Assembly: GCA_028714075.1 (NCBI GenBank) | Contig: JAQTMZ010000005.1 | Coordinates: 162,090 to 226,089, forward strand | Source of the DNA: Gallionella sp. | GTDB lineage: Bacteria > Pseudomonadota > Gammaproteobacteria > Burkholderiales > Gallionellaceae | Reading direction: 5' to 3' | Length of the DNA stretch: 64,000 bases | Part shown: positions 8,047-20,825 of the stretch, one piece after another | How the letters are laid out: each line of letters starts with the position of its first letter | How positions within the stretch are numbered: position 1 is the stretch's first letter | Translations under genes and position numbers: made by a program | The notes under the pieces: generated by a model | What the model was told of the DNA's origin: nothing | Database searches by the model: none | What the model saw: only the letters and a program-made list of their open reading frames with translations

Positions 8047-9539
8047 GTGTTGGCCTTTTCTTCGGTTGCAGCTTTTGCCTCCCCGCCAGTGCTTGGCGGG
8101 GCAGCGTCTGAAGCCGGTTTGCGCGCGGCAAGGGCTGCGCGCTTGGCCTCTGCGGCCTTCTCAATGCGGATGATGCGTACTTCAGCCAATGACTTGATGC
8201 GTTCGTTTTTGCGGCTTTCGCGCTCCAGATCGTTCAGTACTCCCTTGGCGTAGTTGAAGTAATGCACCAGAGGGATGTGGGACGGGCATACCCATGAGCA
8301 ACTGCCGCATGAGAAACAGTCCATCACGCCCAACTTGGCGGCGACATCCAGATTATCCTTGCGGATGAAAGCCGCCATGTCCAGCGGCGACAGGCCGCAT
8401 GGGCAGACGGTGACGCAATTGCCGCAACGGATGCAGGCGCTGGTCGGACGGTCGTTGATTTCTTCGGCGGTGAGCGCCAGGATGCCGGAAGTACCCTTGA
8501 CCACCGGCGCATCCAAGCTGGCCAGCGGCTGGCCCATCATCGGCCCGCCGTTGACTATACTCTCGGGACGAGCCGAGAATCCACCGCAGAATTCGATCAG
8601 GTCGGCGATACGCGCGCCGATGGGGGTCATAACATTGTTGGGTTCGCGTATCGCGCCGCCGCTCACCGTCACCACCCGTGCGACCAGTGGGCGGCCAAAG
8701 CGGACGGCGTGATGTACGGCGCGGGCGGTGGCGACATTATGCACCACCACGCCAAGGTCGGCGGTGAGCTTGCGCGCCGGTGTCTCGCGGCCGGTGATTG
8801 CCTGCACCAGATGGCGCTCGGAACCCATCGGGTATTGCACCGGCACGCCAACTACTTCGACATCAGGGAACGCTGAGGCCGCCTTGGTCATGATGCTAAT
8901 CGCTTGCGGCTTATTCTGCTCGATGGCGATGACGACCCTTGCGGTGCCCAGCGCATGCGCCATGATGCGCGCACCGTCGATTATTTCGTCGGGGTACTCG
9001 CGCATCACCCGGTCATCACAGGTAAGGTACGGTTCGCACTCCGCGCCGTTGAGCAGCAATATTTCGAGTTTTTTCTGGGTGCCCAGATTCAGCTTAACTG
9101 CCGAGGGGAAGGCAGCGCCGCCCATGCCGACGATACCCGATTGCGCGACGCGTTCGTGAATCGCGTGCGGGTCGGCGGTAAAAGGATCGGTAATCGGTTC
9201 GGGCAGGTCGCCCCATTCGTCCTTGCCATCGGGTTCGAGAATGATGGTGGTCTGCGGCAAGCCGGAAGGGTGGGGCGCGGTCACATCGGTCACCGCCTTG
9301 ATGCGGCCCGATGTGGCAGCGTGCTGGGGAGAGGATACCGCGCCGCCGCTACGAGCAATCATCTGACCTTTTTTGACTAGGTCGCCTTCGTTTACCAGAA
9401 CTTCGGCAGGCGCGCCGATGTGCTGTTGCAGCGGAATGTACAGCGCTACGGGCATCGGCAGGGCGACGATGGCCTTCTCACTGGCCAGCTCCTTGCGGTA
9501 TTCGGGATGTATGCCGCCGAGAATCGGGAAGAGTTTCAT
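8043..9539 (-). CDS. rnfC: Rnf complex NADH-side iron-sulfur flavoprotein RnfC
   Basis: About 498 residues. The N-terminus has MKLFPILGGIHPEYRK and a barrel-sandwich/SLBB-like region, followed by the FMN/NAD-binding Nqo1-like core (GIVGMGGAAFPSAVKL, LLNGAECEPYLTCDDR). Two 4Fe-4S motifs, CIRCGNCVTVCPCGL and CFSCGSCSWVCPSHIP, lie near residues 370-425. RnfC exchanges electrons with NAD. The ATG at 9539 is preferred to a TTG six codons upstream. A Lys/Ala-rich tail of ~60 residues ends the protein. It follows rnfB after an unusual gap of about 97 bases. Confidence 0.92.
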   Translation of the reverse strand: MKLFPILGGIHPEYRKELASEKAIVALPMPVALYIPLQQHIGAPAEVLVNEGDLVKKGQMIARSGGAVSSPQHAATSGRIKAVTDVTAPHPSGLPQTTIILEPDGKDEWGDLPEPITDPFTADPHAIHERVAQSGIVGMGGAAFPSAVKLNLGTQKKLEILLLNGAECEPYLTCDDRVMREYPDEIIDGARIMAHALGTARVVIAIEQNKPQAISIMTKAASAFPDVEVVGVPVQYPMGSERHLVQAITGRETPARKLTADLGVVVHNVATARAVHHAVRFGRPLVARVVTVSGGAIREPNNVMTPIGARIADLIEFCGGFSARPESIVNGGPMMGQPLASLDAPVVKGTSGILALTAEEINDRPTSACIRCGNCVTVCPCGLSPLDMAAFIRKDNLDVAAKLGVMDCFSCGSCSWVCPSHIPLVHYFNYAKGVLNDLERESRKNERIKSLAEVRIIRIEKAAEAKRAALAARKPASDAAPPSTGGEAKAATEEKANT

Positions 9540-9636
9540 CTTTTTATATTCTTTCAATCAAACTGATGCCAACACTGTTGATTTTTCATCGTCCCCATGG
9601 TCTCCGGGAGCGATGAATGAAGTCCGCCCTGCAATG

Positions 9637-10209
9637 CTAATGTGCATGCGCCACCTCTTGCTTGGGCTGTGTCTGCTCGATTTCCGGCTTGGACCAGTGC
9701 CAGTTGCGCAACGTAACCTGCACCGGCACCATCACGATGGCATCGGTGGGGCAGACAGGGACGCATTTGGCGCAGCCGTGGCAGGCATCGACGATGATCG
9801 TATGCATCAATTTGTTGGCGCCCATGATGGCATCCGTCGAACACTCCCTGATGCAGCGCGTGCAACCGATGCAAAGATCTTCGATAATAAAAGCGTGTTC
9901 CGGCACCCGCTCCTCGTGCCCGGAGAGGTCGGCGGTGACGCCCAGCTTATTGGCCAGAGCTTCAATCAACACCTTGCCGCCGGGCGCGCACAGGGTTACT
10001 TCAGCCTCACCCTTCGCCAGCGCCGCCGCATACTGTCCGCAGCCGACATAGCCGCACTGTCCGCATTGTGAACCGGGCAGCATGGCTTTCAGCTCCTCTT
10101 CCAGAGGGTCTTCCTTTACAGCGAATTGGCGTGCAGCCGCGCCAAGTATGGTGCCCAGCGTGAGGCCGATTAACGTGAGACTGCCGATAGCGATCAACAT
10201 GCCGTACAT
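9637..10209 (-). CDS. rnfB: Rnf complex ferredoxin-like subunit RnfB
   Basis: A 190-residue protein: N-terminal membrane helix (MLIAIGSLTLIGLTLGTIL), an Fe-S domain with CGQCGYVGCGQYA near residue 54, and an 8Fe ferredoxin domain with CIGCTRCIRECSTDAI and CHGCAKCVPVCPTDAI. RnfB receives electrons from soluble ferredoxin and passes them into the membrane chain (family knowledge). It starts two bases after the rnfA stop. Confidence 0.93.
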   Translation of the reverse strand: MYGMLIAIGSLTLIGLTLGTILGAAARQFAVKEDPLEEELKAMLPGSQCGQCGYVGCGQYAAALAKGEAEVTLCAPGGKVLIEALANKLGVTADLSGHEERVPEHAFIIEDLCIGCTRCIRECSTDAIMGANKLMHTIIVDACHGCAKCVPVCPTDAIVMVPVQVTLRNWHWSKPEIEQTQPKQEVAHAH

Positions 10210-10211
10210 AC

Positions 10212-10793
10212 TCAGCTCGCCCCCATGCCTGAAAAACCCATGAATGCCAGCGCCAACAGGCTGACTACGATAAAAGCAATCGGCGGTCCGGCGAACAAAC
10301 GCGGAACATCGGCCAGTGCCAACCGCTCGCGCAGGCCGGCGAAAATGACCAAAACCAGACTGAATCCTATGGCAGAACCGAGGGCAAACAGGATGCTGGC
10401 AATGAAGCTCATCTTGTCGGCGACCAGCAATAACGCGATGCCCAGCACGGCACAGTTGGTGGTGATCAGCGGCAGGTAAATACCCAGCAGCTTGAATAGC
10501 TCCGGCGATACTTTTTTAACCACCATTTCGGTGAACTGAACGGTGGAGGCAATGATCAGGATGAATGTGATCGTGCGCAGATAACCCAGTTCGAAGGGTG
10601 CCAGTAAAAGCGTGTTGACCGTCCAGCCAGCTATGGCTGCAACCGTCATCACGAAGGTGGTTGCCATGCCCATGCCCACGGCGGCATCCAGGCGCGTGGT
10701 GACGCCCATCGTCGGGCACAGGCCGAGGAAGCGGCCCAGGATGACGTTATTGACCAGCGCCGCAGTGAACATCAAAAGTACATATTCTTTCAT
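10212..10793 (-). CDS. rnfA: Rnf complex integral membrane subunit RnfA
   Basis: A 193-residue hydrophobic protein, the usual RnfA length, with the signature VNNVILGRFLGLCPTMGV near residue 15 and TNCAVLGIALLL near 110. Homologous to RnfE in this operon, with inverted topology expected. It follows rseC by about 20 bases. Confidence 0.93.
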   Translation of the reverse strand: MKEYVLLMFTAALVNNVILGRFLGLCPTMGVTTRLDAAVGMGMATTFVMTVAAIAGWTVNTLLLAPFELGYLRTITFILIIASTVQFTEMVVKKVSPELFKLLGIYLPLITTNCAVLGIALLLVADKMSFIASILFALGSAIGFSLVLVIFAGLRERLALADVPRLFAGPPIAFIVVSLLALAFMGFSGMGAS

Positions 10794-10812
10794 TATGTTT
10801 TTTCCTGCCTAT

Positions 10813-11319
10813 TCAAGAACTGCATGTTTCGCCCGGTCTGGCGCGACGCAGAAACAGCGGGGCGAGATCGCCTCTGCTATGTAAACGCCCAGCCTCAAGG
10901 CGCGAAATTCCCAGCCCGATTGCAAGGCCAACAACCGTCGCTGCCATGGTGATTAAGTCGCTGCCGAACTGCCATTGCGCCAGCGATGCGGCAAGCACCA
11001 GGGTAGCGAGCGGAATGGCGTAGGCGGTGATCGAGGCCTTGAGCAGCACATTTTCGCGAATACCGAACACGACGCGGTCGCCCACGGCAAGATTGGCATT
11101 GTTGTCGATCCGGAAACGGCGGTTTCCCAGTCGGCTGGCAGTAGTGCCGATGCCCTTGGAGCCGCATGCGGTCGCCGAGGCGCAACTGCCGCAACTGGAG
11201 CCTTGCTCGGGTACCAGCCAGACTGTTTTGCCGTCTATCTTCACTACACTAGCTATGCCCTCGACCATGGCGGGAGCGCTGAAATCTGTAGTGCTATCCG
11301 CATAATTGTCCATGCTCAT
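10813..11319 (-). CDS. rseC: RseC/SoxR-reducing-system family membrane protein
   Basis: A 168-residue protein with the family's four-cysteine N-terminal motif (CGSCASATACGSKG) followed by RFRIDN and VGDRVVFGI, then two transmembrane helices (ITAYAIPLATLVLAASLA; ITMAATVVGLAIGLGI). The ATG overlaps the apbE stop (ATGA). RseC relatives are commonly linked to rnf genes and are thought to help assemble or regulate the complex; that function is family inference. Four residues earlier or later alternative starts exist (M3, M18). Confidence 0.82.
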   Translation of the reverse strand: MSMDNYADSTTDFSAPAMVEGIASVVKIDGKTVWLVPEQGSSCGSCASATACGSKGIGTTASRLGNRRFRIDNNANLAVGDRVVFGIRENVLLKASITAYAIPLATLVLAASLAQWQFGSDLITMAATVVGLAIGLGISRLEAGRLHSRGDLAPLFLRRARPGETCSS

Positions 11320-12314
11320 GCGTCCACGGTGGAGACTACGCCGTCGGGTGTGACATAGATCGCTTTCAGGCCTCCGGCTGCCTTGAGTATGGCGTGCCTG
11401 CGTTCGACCGGCGCCATCAGCATCGCGGTGGAAAGTCCGTCGGCAATACTGCCGGTATCTGCCACTACCGAGACTCCCAGCATTGCGGGCGCGGTGCGTC
11501 CGGTGCGGGTGTCGATCAGGTGGGTGAAGGTGCCGGCCGAATCAAACAGGGTGCCGTACCCGCCCGAGGTGGATACGCATTTGTCCATCACTTCCAGCGT
11601 GGTGACCGCGCTGCCGGGATTGGCCGGATTGGCGATGGCGATGCGCCATGCGGAGCCGTCGGGTTTGGCCGACAGTGCGCGCGGCTCGCCCATATCCACC
11701 AGCATGCGGTCGAAACCGTGGGCGCGCAGCACATCGGCGACACGGTCGGTGATATAGCCCTGCGCACCGCTGTTTAACGTCAACCCCATGCCGGGGCGGG
11801 CGAAGGATATCCGTTTGTTTCCGGCATCCACTTCGACTGCGCGCCAGTTTACCAGCGCAAGCGCGGCAGCAAGATCGCGCTGCGACGGCCCGGCAGGGTC
11901 GGGGTTGCTTGCGGTGAAGTGGCGGAAATAAGTCTGCCACAGCGGCTGAATGGTCGGGTCATAGACGCCATCGCTGATTTTGGCCAGCGACAGGGCGCGC
12001 GTGAGCATGGCGATGAAATCGTCCGGCGCGTTTTCGAGCACACCCTCGCGATTGAGCAATGAGATGGAACTGTCTGCGCGGTAAACGCTGAAAATCGCCT
12101 CAAGGCGCTTCAGTTCAGCCAAGCCGGCCGCGATAGCGGCATGTGCCTGAGCCTCGTCGGTATGGTAAAGCTGGATGGAGGCGGGCGCACCCAGCGCGGT
12201 ACCATCCCAGCGCACCGGTTTGGCCTGAGCGCGACCGGTCTTCAGCAACAGCGGCAGGCTGGCGGCAACGGCCACGAAAGTGATAAAGCGACGGCGCGAT
12301 ATAACGGTAGGCAT
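11316..12314 (-). CDS. apbE: ApbE FAD:protein FMN transferase
   Basis: A protein of 332 residues from the ATG at 12314 (GGGG nine bases upstream). The N-terminus ISRRRFITFVAVAAS followed by a hydrophobic stretch to RAQA looks like a Tat-type signal peptide. The ApbE core includes LNSGAQGYITDRVADVL and DMGEPRALS, then VSTSGGYGTLF and HLIDTRTGR. It attaches FMN to Thr of RnfG and RnfD in the periplasm, which explains its place at the head of the rnf operon. The TGRTAPA and DGLSTAMLM segments complete the active site region. Confidence 0.92.
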   Translation of the reverse strand: MPTVISRRRFITFVAVAASLPLLLKTGRAQAKPVRWDGTALGAPASIQLYHTDEAQAHAAIAAGLAELKRLEAIFSVYRADSSISLLNREGVLENAPDDFIAMLTRALSLAKISDGVYDPTIQPLWQTYFRHFTASNPDPAGPSQRDLAAALALVNWRAVEVDAGNKRISFARPGMGLTLNSGAQGYITDRVADVLRAHGFDRMLVDMGEPRALSAKPDGSAWRIAIANPANPGSAVTTLEVMDKCVSTSGGYGTLFDSAGTFTHLIDTRTGRTAPAMLGVSVVADTGSIADGLSTAMLMAPVERRHAILKAAGGLKAIYVTPDGVVSTVDA

Positions 12315-12765
12315 AAAGTACGACCCCAATCAATTAAGTAATCCCCTGCTTGCGCGGGGCGGTTGAACTATTGCACCGCATTGTTCATCCGCTTGCGTTA
12401 AACACACAGGCAAATTCCATAAGGTGATGGGCGGGTATCCCTGCACCGTACGAAACCGACCGAACTGAATTTGTGCGTTACGCTGATCCCGTTTGGGACA
12501 GACAATACGATGCATAAAGCGTTCAACCAAATTTATCATTGGATTATATTGCAGTGCGCAAACTTAGGGAAGCTCCTGCCGCAGATTTGCAGCATTGTCC
12601 CCATTTGCCGAATGGCTATACCAGGGCAAAAAAGCGACCATCTGAAGAGAGTCTCCATAATTTGAAAATGCTAAGCCGCGCAATGGCTGCGCACAAGCGG
12701 GGTTTCATTTTAGAACTGCAAGTTCACCGGGAAAGCAGTTGCATCCTGATCTATTCAGGTATCGG
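12315..12765. other. Intergenic region upstream of apbE
   Basis: No supported gene. It must hold the apbE-rnf promoter. A TATAAT hexamer on the minus strand at 12548-12543 is the best -10 match but lacks a good -35. Short overlapping frames here have no ribosome site and no recognisable protein. Confidence 0.5.
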
Positions 12766-12795
12766 AATAAGGGCGCGATAAATCGCACCCTTATT
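12766..12795 (-). terminator. Terminator after ppdK
   Basis: A 14-bp stem, AATAAGGGTGCGAT on the minus strand with a single G-U pair, and a 2-base loop, ending TTATT. It lies about 40 bases after the ppdK stop. Confidence 0.7.
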
Positions 12796-12835
12796 GCACT
12801 ATATGACAGGAAAATAAACTGGTGTTGCAGGCTGA

Positions 12836-15631
12836 TCAGTTTGGTTCCCGATATTGATCTTCCTGCAATTTGGCTTGCGCTGCCGCAAGGCGGGCGATTG
12901 GCACGCGCGGGCCGGAGCAGGAGACGTAGTTGAGTTTGATGTGATGGCAAAAATGGATGGAGCCGGGATGTCCGCCGTGTTCGCCGCAGATGCCGATTTT
13001 CAAATCCGGGTTGGTCTCGCGGCCGCGTTGCACCGCCATTTTCATCAATTGCCCCACGCCCTTGATGTCCAGCACTTCGAACGGGTTGTCTTCCAGAATG
13101 CCGCTCTCGGTGTAGGAGGGAAGGAATTTATTCTCCGCATCCTCGCGGCTGAAGGAGAAGGTGGCCTGGGTCAGGTCGTTGGTGCCGAAGGAGAAGAACT
13201 CGGCAGTTTCCGCCATGCGCCCGGAGCGCAAGCAGCCGCGCACCACTTCCAGCATGGAGCCAAACTTGAATTGCACATCGATGCCGTGGGTCGCTTTCAC
13301 TTCCTGGCGGATGCGCTGGACATAACTGTGGATGCGCTTGAGCTCTTCCACCGTGGCCACTTGCGGCACCATGATCTCGGGATAGATTTCAACGCCTTCT
13401 TTGGCGCACAGGGCGGCGGCTTCGAGAATCGCCCGTATCTGCATCGAGTAGATTTCCGGATAGGTGATGCCCAGTCTGACGCCGCGATGGCCCAGCATCG
13501 GATTGACTTCGGCCAGGGCGCGCACCTTCTTCAGGATTTTTTCCTTTTTGTGGATCACGTCTTCCTCGAGGTGAGATTCCTTGAAGGTGTTCAGGCCACC
13601 CATCAGTTTCGTCAAACCATCGGCGTATTGCTGGTAAAGTTTGGGGTTGAGCAGCTTGATGGTGTCCGGCAGTTCCTCCAGGCCCTTGATGGTGTCGCTC
13701 AAATGATGCAGATGGGCGATTTCCAGCTCGAGCTGTGCGGCGGTAGGCAAAAATTCGTGCATCGGCGGGTCGAGCAGGCGCACGGTAACCGGCAGCCCTT
13801 TCATCGCCTTGAAGATGCCCTTGAAGTCGGCACGCTGGATCGGCAACAGGCGATCCAGCGCGGATTGGCGGTCTTCCTGCGTTTCGGCCAGAATCATTTC
13901 CTGCACGATAGGCAACCGGTCAGTGCTGTTGAACATGCGCTCGGTGCGGCACAGGCCGATACCCATCGCGCCAAATTCTCTTGCGCGCAAGGCGTCATCC
14001 GGCGTGTCGGCATTCGCCATCACTTTCAGTTTTGCTATTTCATCCGCCCAGGACAACAGGGTATTCATTTCTTCGGAAAATTCGGCCTCCACCGTCGGCA
14101 CTTCACCGGCGTAAACATGGCCGGTGCCGCCGTCGATGGTAATGACATCGCCTTCCTGCAACGTGGTTTCGCCGATCCGGGCGTTGCGCAGATGGTCGTT
14201 GATCACGATCTGGTCGCAACCCGAGACGCAAGGTTTGCCCATGCCGCGCGCAACCACGGCAGCATGTGATGTCTTGCCGCCGCGACTGGTCAGAATACCC
14301 TGCGCCTGGAAAAAGCCGTGAATGTCTTCCGGCTTGGTTTCCTCGCGCACCAGAATGATTTTTTCACCGGCGCGACCGCGCGCTTCGGCAGTGTCGGCAT
14401 CGAACACGATCTTTCCGGAGGCCGCTCCGGGCGAGGCTGGCAGCCCCTGCGCCAATGATTTGCCATGAAAATTCGGCGCCAATTGTGGAACCAATAGCTG
14501 TTCCAGTATCGCCGGTTCAATGCGCAGCAGGGCGCGTTCCTTGGAAATCAAACCCTCGTTAAACATTTCCACCGAAGTGCGCACCATGCCGCGGGCGTTC
14601 ATTTTTCCGTTGCGTGTTTGCAGGCAATACAGGATGCCCTTTTCGATGGTGAACTCAAAATCCTGCACTTCATGGTAATGCGACTCCAGCCGGTTGTGCA
14701 GTGTTATCAACTGACGGTAAATTTCCGGCATTTCCTGTTCCATTTCGGCGATCGCCTTGGGTGTGCGAATCCCCGCCACCACATCCTCGCCCTGCGCGTT
14801 GACCAGATATTCGCCGTAAATGACGTTCTCGCCGGTGCCGGGGTTGCGCGTGAAGCCCACGCCGGTGCCGGAGTCATTGCCCATATTGCCGAACACCATG
14901 GTGCAGATATTGACTGCCGTGCCGTTGGCTTGATCTTTGGTGATCTTGAACTGCTTGCGGTAATCCACCGCGCGTTTGCCCATCCATGAGCCGAACACTG
15001 CGCCTACTGCGATCTCCAATTGTTCATAGGGGTCTTGCGGGAAGGGTTTGCCGCAGTGGCGTTCCACGATGGCAAGAAATTCGCCCGACAATTCCTTGAG
15101 ATGCTCGACGCTCAAATCTACGTCCAGAGGCGCGCCATATTTGCGCTTGATCGCGGCCATGCGTTCATCGAAATGTTCGTCGCTGATGTTGAGCGCAATC
15201 TTGCCGAATAGCTGGATGAAGCGGCGATAAGCGTCATAGGCAAAGCGCGCATTGCCGGTTTGTTTGATCAGCCCTTGCAGCGAGGTTTCGTTGAGGCCGA
15301 GGTTGAGGATGGTGTCCATCATGCCCGGCATCGACATCGACGAGCCGGAACGCACCGAAATGAGCAGCGGGTTCGTGCCGCTGCCAAAACCCTTTTTGGT
15401 TTTCTTTTCGAGCTCCAGCATGTTGGCCTTGATATCCGCCATCAAGCCATCCGGCAATTTATTTTTTTCCAGGTAGGCCGTGCACGCATCGGTGGTGATG
15501 GTGAAACCGGGGGGGACATTCAATCCGATCTGCGTCATTTCGCACAGGTTCGCGCCCTTGCCGCCCAGCAGCATCTTGTTCTTGCCATCCCCCTGTTCAA
15601 ACGTGTAAATGTATTTTTTGCTGTTAGTCAT
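12836..15631 (-). CDS. ppdK: Pyruvate, phosphate dikinase
   Basis: A 931-residue enzyme converting pyruvate, ATP and phosphate to PEP, AMP and PPi, reversibly. The N-terminal ATP-grasp domain starts YIYTFEQGDGKNKMLLGGKG. The phosphohistidine domain has GGKTSHAAVVARGMGKPCVSG-like sequence (here with the swivelling His in TSHAAV). The C-terminal TIM barrel ends with SFGTNDLTQATFSFSRED and GICGEHGGHP. A Shine-Dalgarno AGGGG precedes the ATG. It is the third gene of prk-nifJ-ppdK, 121 bases after nifJ, with a palindromic repeat in the gap. Coupled to PFOR it can take newly made pyruvate to PEP for gluconeogenesis. Confidence 0.95.
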   Translation of the reverse strand: MTNSKKYIYTFEQGDGKNKMLLGGKGANLCEMTQIGLNVPPGFTITTDACTAYLEKNKLPDGLMADIKANMLELEKKTKKGFGSGTNPLLISVRSGSSMSMPGMMDTILNLGLNETSLQGLIKQTGNARFAYDAYRRFIQLFGKIALNISDEHFDERMAAIKRKYGAPLDVDLSVEHLKELSGEFLAIVERHCGKPFPQDPYEQLEIAVGAVFGSWMGKRAVDYRKQFKITKDQANGTAVNICTMVFGNMGNDSGTGVGFTRNPGTGENVIYGEYLVNAQGEDVVAGIRTPKAIAEMEQEMPEIYRQLITLHNRLESHYHEVQDFEFTIEKGILYCLQTRNGKMNARGMVRTSVEMFNEGLISKERALLRIEPAILEQLLVPQLAPNFHGKSLAQGLPASPGAASGKIVFDADTAEARGRAGEKIILVREETKPEDIHGFFQAQGILTSRGGKTSHAAVVARGMGKPCVSGCDQIVINDHLRNARIGETTLQEGDVITIDGGTGHVYAGEVPTVEAEFSEEMNTLLSWADEIAKLKVMANADTPDDALRAREFGAMGIGLCRTERMFNSTDRLPIVQEMILAETQEDRQSALDRLLPIQRADFKGIFKAMKGLPVTVRLLDPPMHEFLPTAAQLELEIAHLHHLSDTIKGLEELPDTIKLLNPKLYQQYADGLTKLMGGLNTFKESHLEEDVIHKKEKILKKVRALAEVNPMLGHRGVRLGITYPEIYSMQIRAILEAAALCAKEGVEIYPEIMVPQVATVEELKRIHSYVQRIRQEVKATHGIDVQFKFGSMLEVVRGCLRSGRMAETAEFFSFGTNDLTQATFSFSREDAENKFLPSYTESGILEDNPFEVLDIKGVGQLMKMAVQRGRETNPDLKIGICGEHGGHPGSIHFCHHIKLNYVSCSGPRVPIARLAAAQAKLQEDQYREPN

Positions 15632-15659
15632 GACATTCCCCTATTTCAAATTTCGATTT

Positions 15660-15722
15660 GGCCGCGCAGGGTGGGCGCGTGTGCCCACCTTTTTCCCTCG
15701 TGGGCAATGAAATCTGCCCACC
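15660..15722. repeat. GGTGGGC...GCCCACC palindromic repeat
   Basis: GGTGGGC-GCGTGT-GCCCACC (15670-15689) is followed by a T-run, and a second GTGGGC...GCCCAC pair lies at about 15700-15722. Related palindromes occur at 56441-56510, 62603-62622 and 63855-63880, so this looks like a dispersed REP-type family. Confidence 0.55.
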
Positions 15723-15752
15723 CCCTACACGTCTTTGCCCCGCCCTACATAA

Positions 15753-19334
<3,582 letters not shown>

Positions 19335-19381
19335 TGTAAAGCTCCTTCAGTCAGTATTGTTGTATCCGGTTTGCCCAAAGA

Positions 19382-20293
19382 TCAGATCGTCTGGGAAAAA
19401 ATTTTCTTGTCTTTATTCTCGATCATGTCGTTCAAGATCGGGGTCAGGATGAGCTCCATCGCAAGGCTCATTTTGCCGCCAGGCACCACCAGTGTGTTGG
19501 CGCGCGACATAAAGGAATCGTGGATCATATCGAGGTAGTAAGGGAAGTCCACGCCTTTGGGTTTACTGAAACGTATTACCACGAAGCTCTCGTCCAGCGT
19601 GGGAATGTCACGCGAGATGAACGGATTGGAGGTGTCCACCGTCGCCACGCGCTGAAAATTGATATGGGTGCGCGAAAATTGCGGCGTAATGAATTTAACG
19701 TAGTCCGGCATGCGGCGCAAAATGGTATCTACCGTCGCTTCGGCGGAATAACCGCGTTCCGCTTTGTCGCGATGAATTTTCTGAATCCATTCCAGATTGA
19801 CCACCGGCACCACGCCGATGCCTAAATCTACATACCTGCCTGCGTCAATATCGCCATCCGTTGCCAGGCCGTGCAGGCCTTCGTAAAACAGCAGATCGGA
19901 ATTCGTTTCGATATTTTCCCATGGAGTGAATTCACCCGGTTTTAAGTCGGGCAGATCAAAGTGTTTTTTGTGCAGTTCTGCTTCTTCATCGCTATGCACA
20001 TAGTAGCGGCGTTTGCACATGCCGGTTTCGCTATATTGCCTGAAGGTTTCTTCGATCTTGTCGAAGTGGTTCGCTTCCGGGCCGAAGTGGCTGAATGAAT
20101 AGTTGCCCGCCTTGGCTGCTTCGGCTACCGCAGCGCGGAATTCCATACGATTCAGGCTGTGCAGGCTGTCGCCTTCAATGATGGCAGCCGCAATCTTTTC
20201 ACGGCGGAAAATATTTTCAAAGGCGCGCTTGACGGTGGAAGTGCCAGCACCGGATGAGCCGGTAACTGCGATGACTGGATGCTTGCGCGACAT
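19382..20293 (-). CDS. prk: Phosphoribulokinase
   Basis: A 303-residue enzyme phosphorylating ribulose-5-phosphate to RuBP, the Calvin-cycle step that marks autotrophy. The P-loop VTGSSGAGTSTVKRAF is near residue 10 and the substrate region includes IIEGDSLHSLNRMEF and FSHFGPEANHFD; the length and sequence match the proteobacterial NADH-responsive type. The ATG at 20293 is chosen (AAGGGAAC upstream) over an in-frame TTG seven codons earlier. It heads a run with nifJ and ppdK rather than with cbb genes, which is unusual. Confidence 0.93.
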   Translation of the reverse strand: MSRKHPVIAVTGSSGAGTSTVKRAFENIFRREKIAAAIIEGDSLHSLNRMEFRAAVAEAAKAGNYSFSHFGPEANHFDKIEETFRQYSETGMCKRRYYVHSDEEAELHKKHFDLPDLKPGEFTPWENIETNSDLLFYEGLHGLATDGDIDAGRYVDLGIGVVPVVNLEWIQKIHRDKAERGYSAEATVDTILRRMPDYVKFITPQFSRTHINFQRVATVDTSNPFISRDIPTLDESFVVIRFSKPKGVDFPYYLDMIHDSFMSRANTLVVPGGKMSLAMELILTPILNDMIENKDKKIFSQTI

Positions 20294-20700
20294 GGTGTTG
20301 TTCCCTTGAAGCAATATGGATGAAATTTTTGATAAGCGGCAATTCTATAACAAAGGCTTCTGTATAACTACTGCGATCCTGAAAATATTACGCTAAAAAA
20401 TCCCAAACTTGCCTCATAATCCAAGCTGTTAACCCGCAAAATTTGTGCGGGAATAATGCTCCCTTTCACACGGGCACGGTGTCGGTGTTTGTCTGATTGT
20501 GGTGTAGGGGGCGGAGAATTTTGCTGTCGGTGTTTGTCCGATAGGAGCGGAAGCACGATGGGGGAGTGGCTGGTATCCTGTTGAATTCGCCATTTAGTGA
20601 AAATGGGATTGGAAATTTCAGTTACCCGCGGCAAATCCAGGGAAAACTATCTTGTTTATTTATCTCCTTGGTTAAAGCGCATAGGGCTTTAACAGAATTT
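20294..20700. other. Divergent intergenic region between prk and pycA
   Basis: No supported gene. It should hold the prk promoter, though no convincing hexamer pair is seen. The 15-base stretch GTCGGTGTTTGTCYG occurs twice, near 20479 and 20527, in direct orientation about 48 bases apart, and could be a regulator binding pair. Confidence 0.4.
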
Positions 20701-20703
20701 CCA

Positions 20704-20733
20704 TTGAGTGCAGCGGGGCGATACCGTTATAAT
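20704..20733 (+). promoter_or_regulatory. Candidate sigma-70 promoter for pycAB
   Basis: TTGAGT (20704-20709), an 18-base spacer and a perfect TATAAT (20728-20733), about 93 bases before the pycA GTG. Confidence 0.55.
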
Positions 20734-20825
20734 GCTTCCATTGAAGCTTCAAGCAGCAATTCGCAGAATAAACATGCAACCCGGCTGTCGTTCAGTCGGG
20801 CAGCCAACCGGATTCAGGATAATTC

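Noticed and set aside
12330..12781. Several 60-80-codon frames upstream of apbE on both strands
   Set aside because: They overlap each other, have no Shine-Dalgarno and no protein-like composition.
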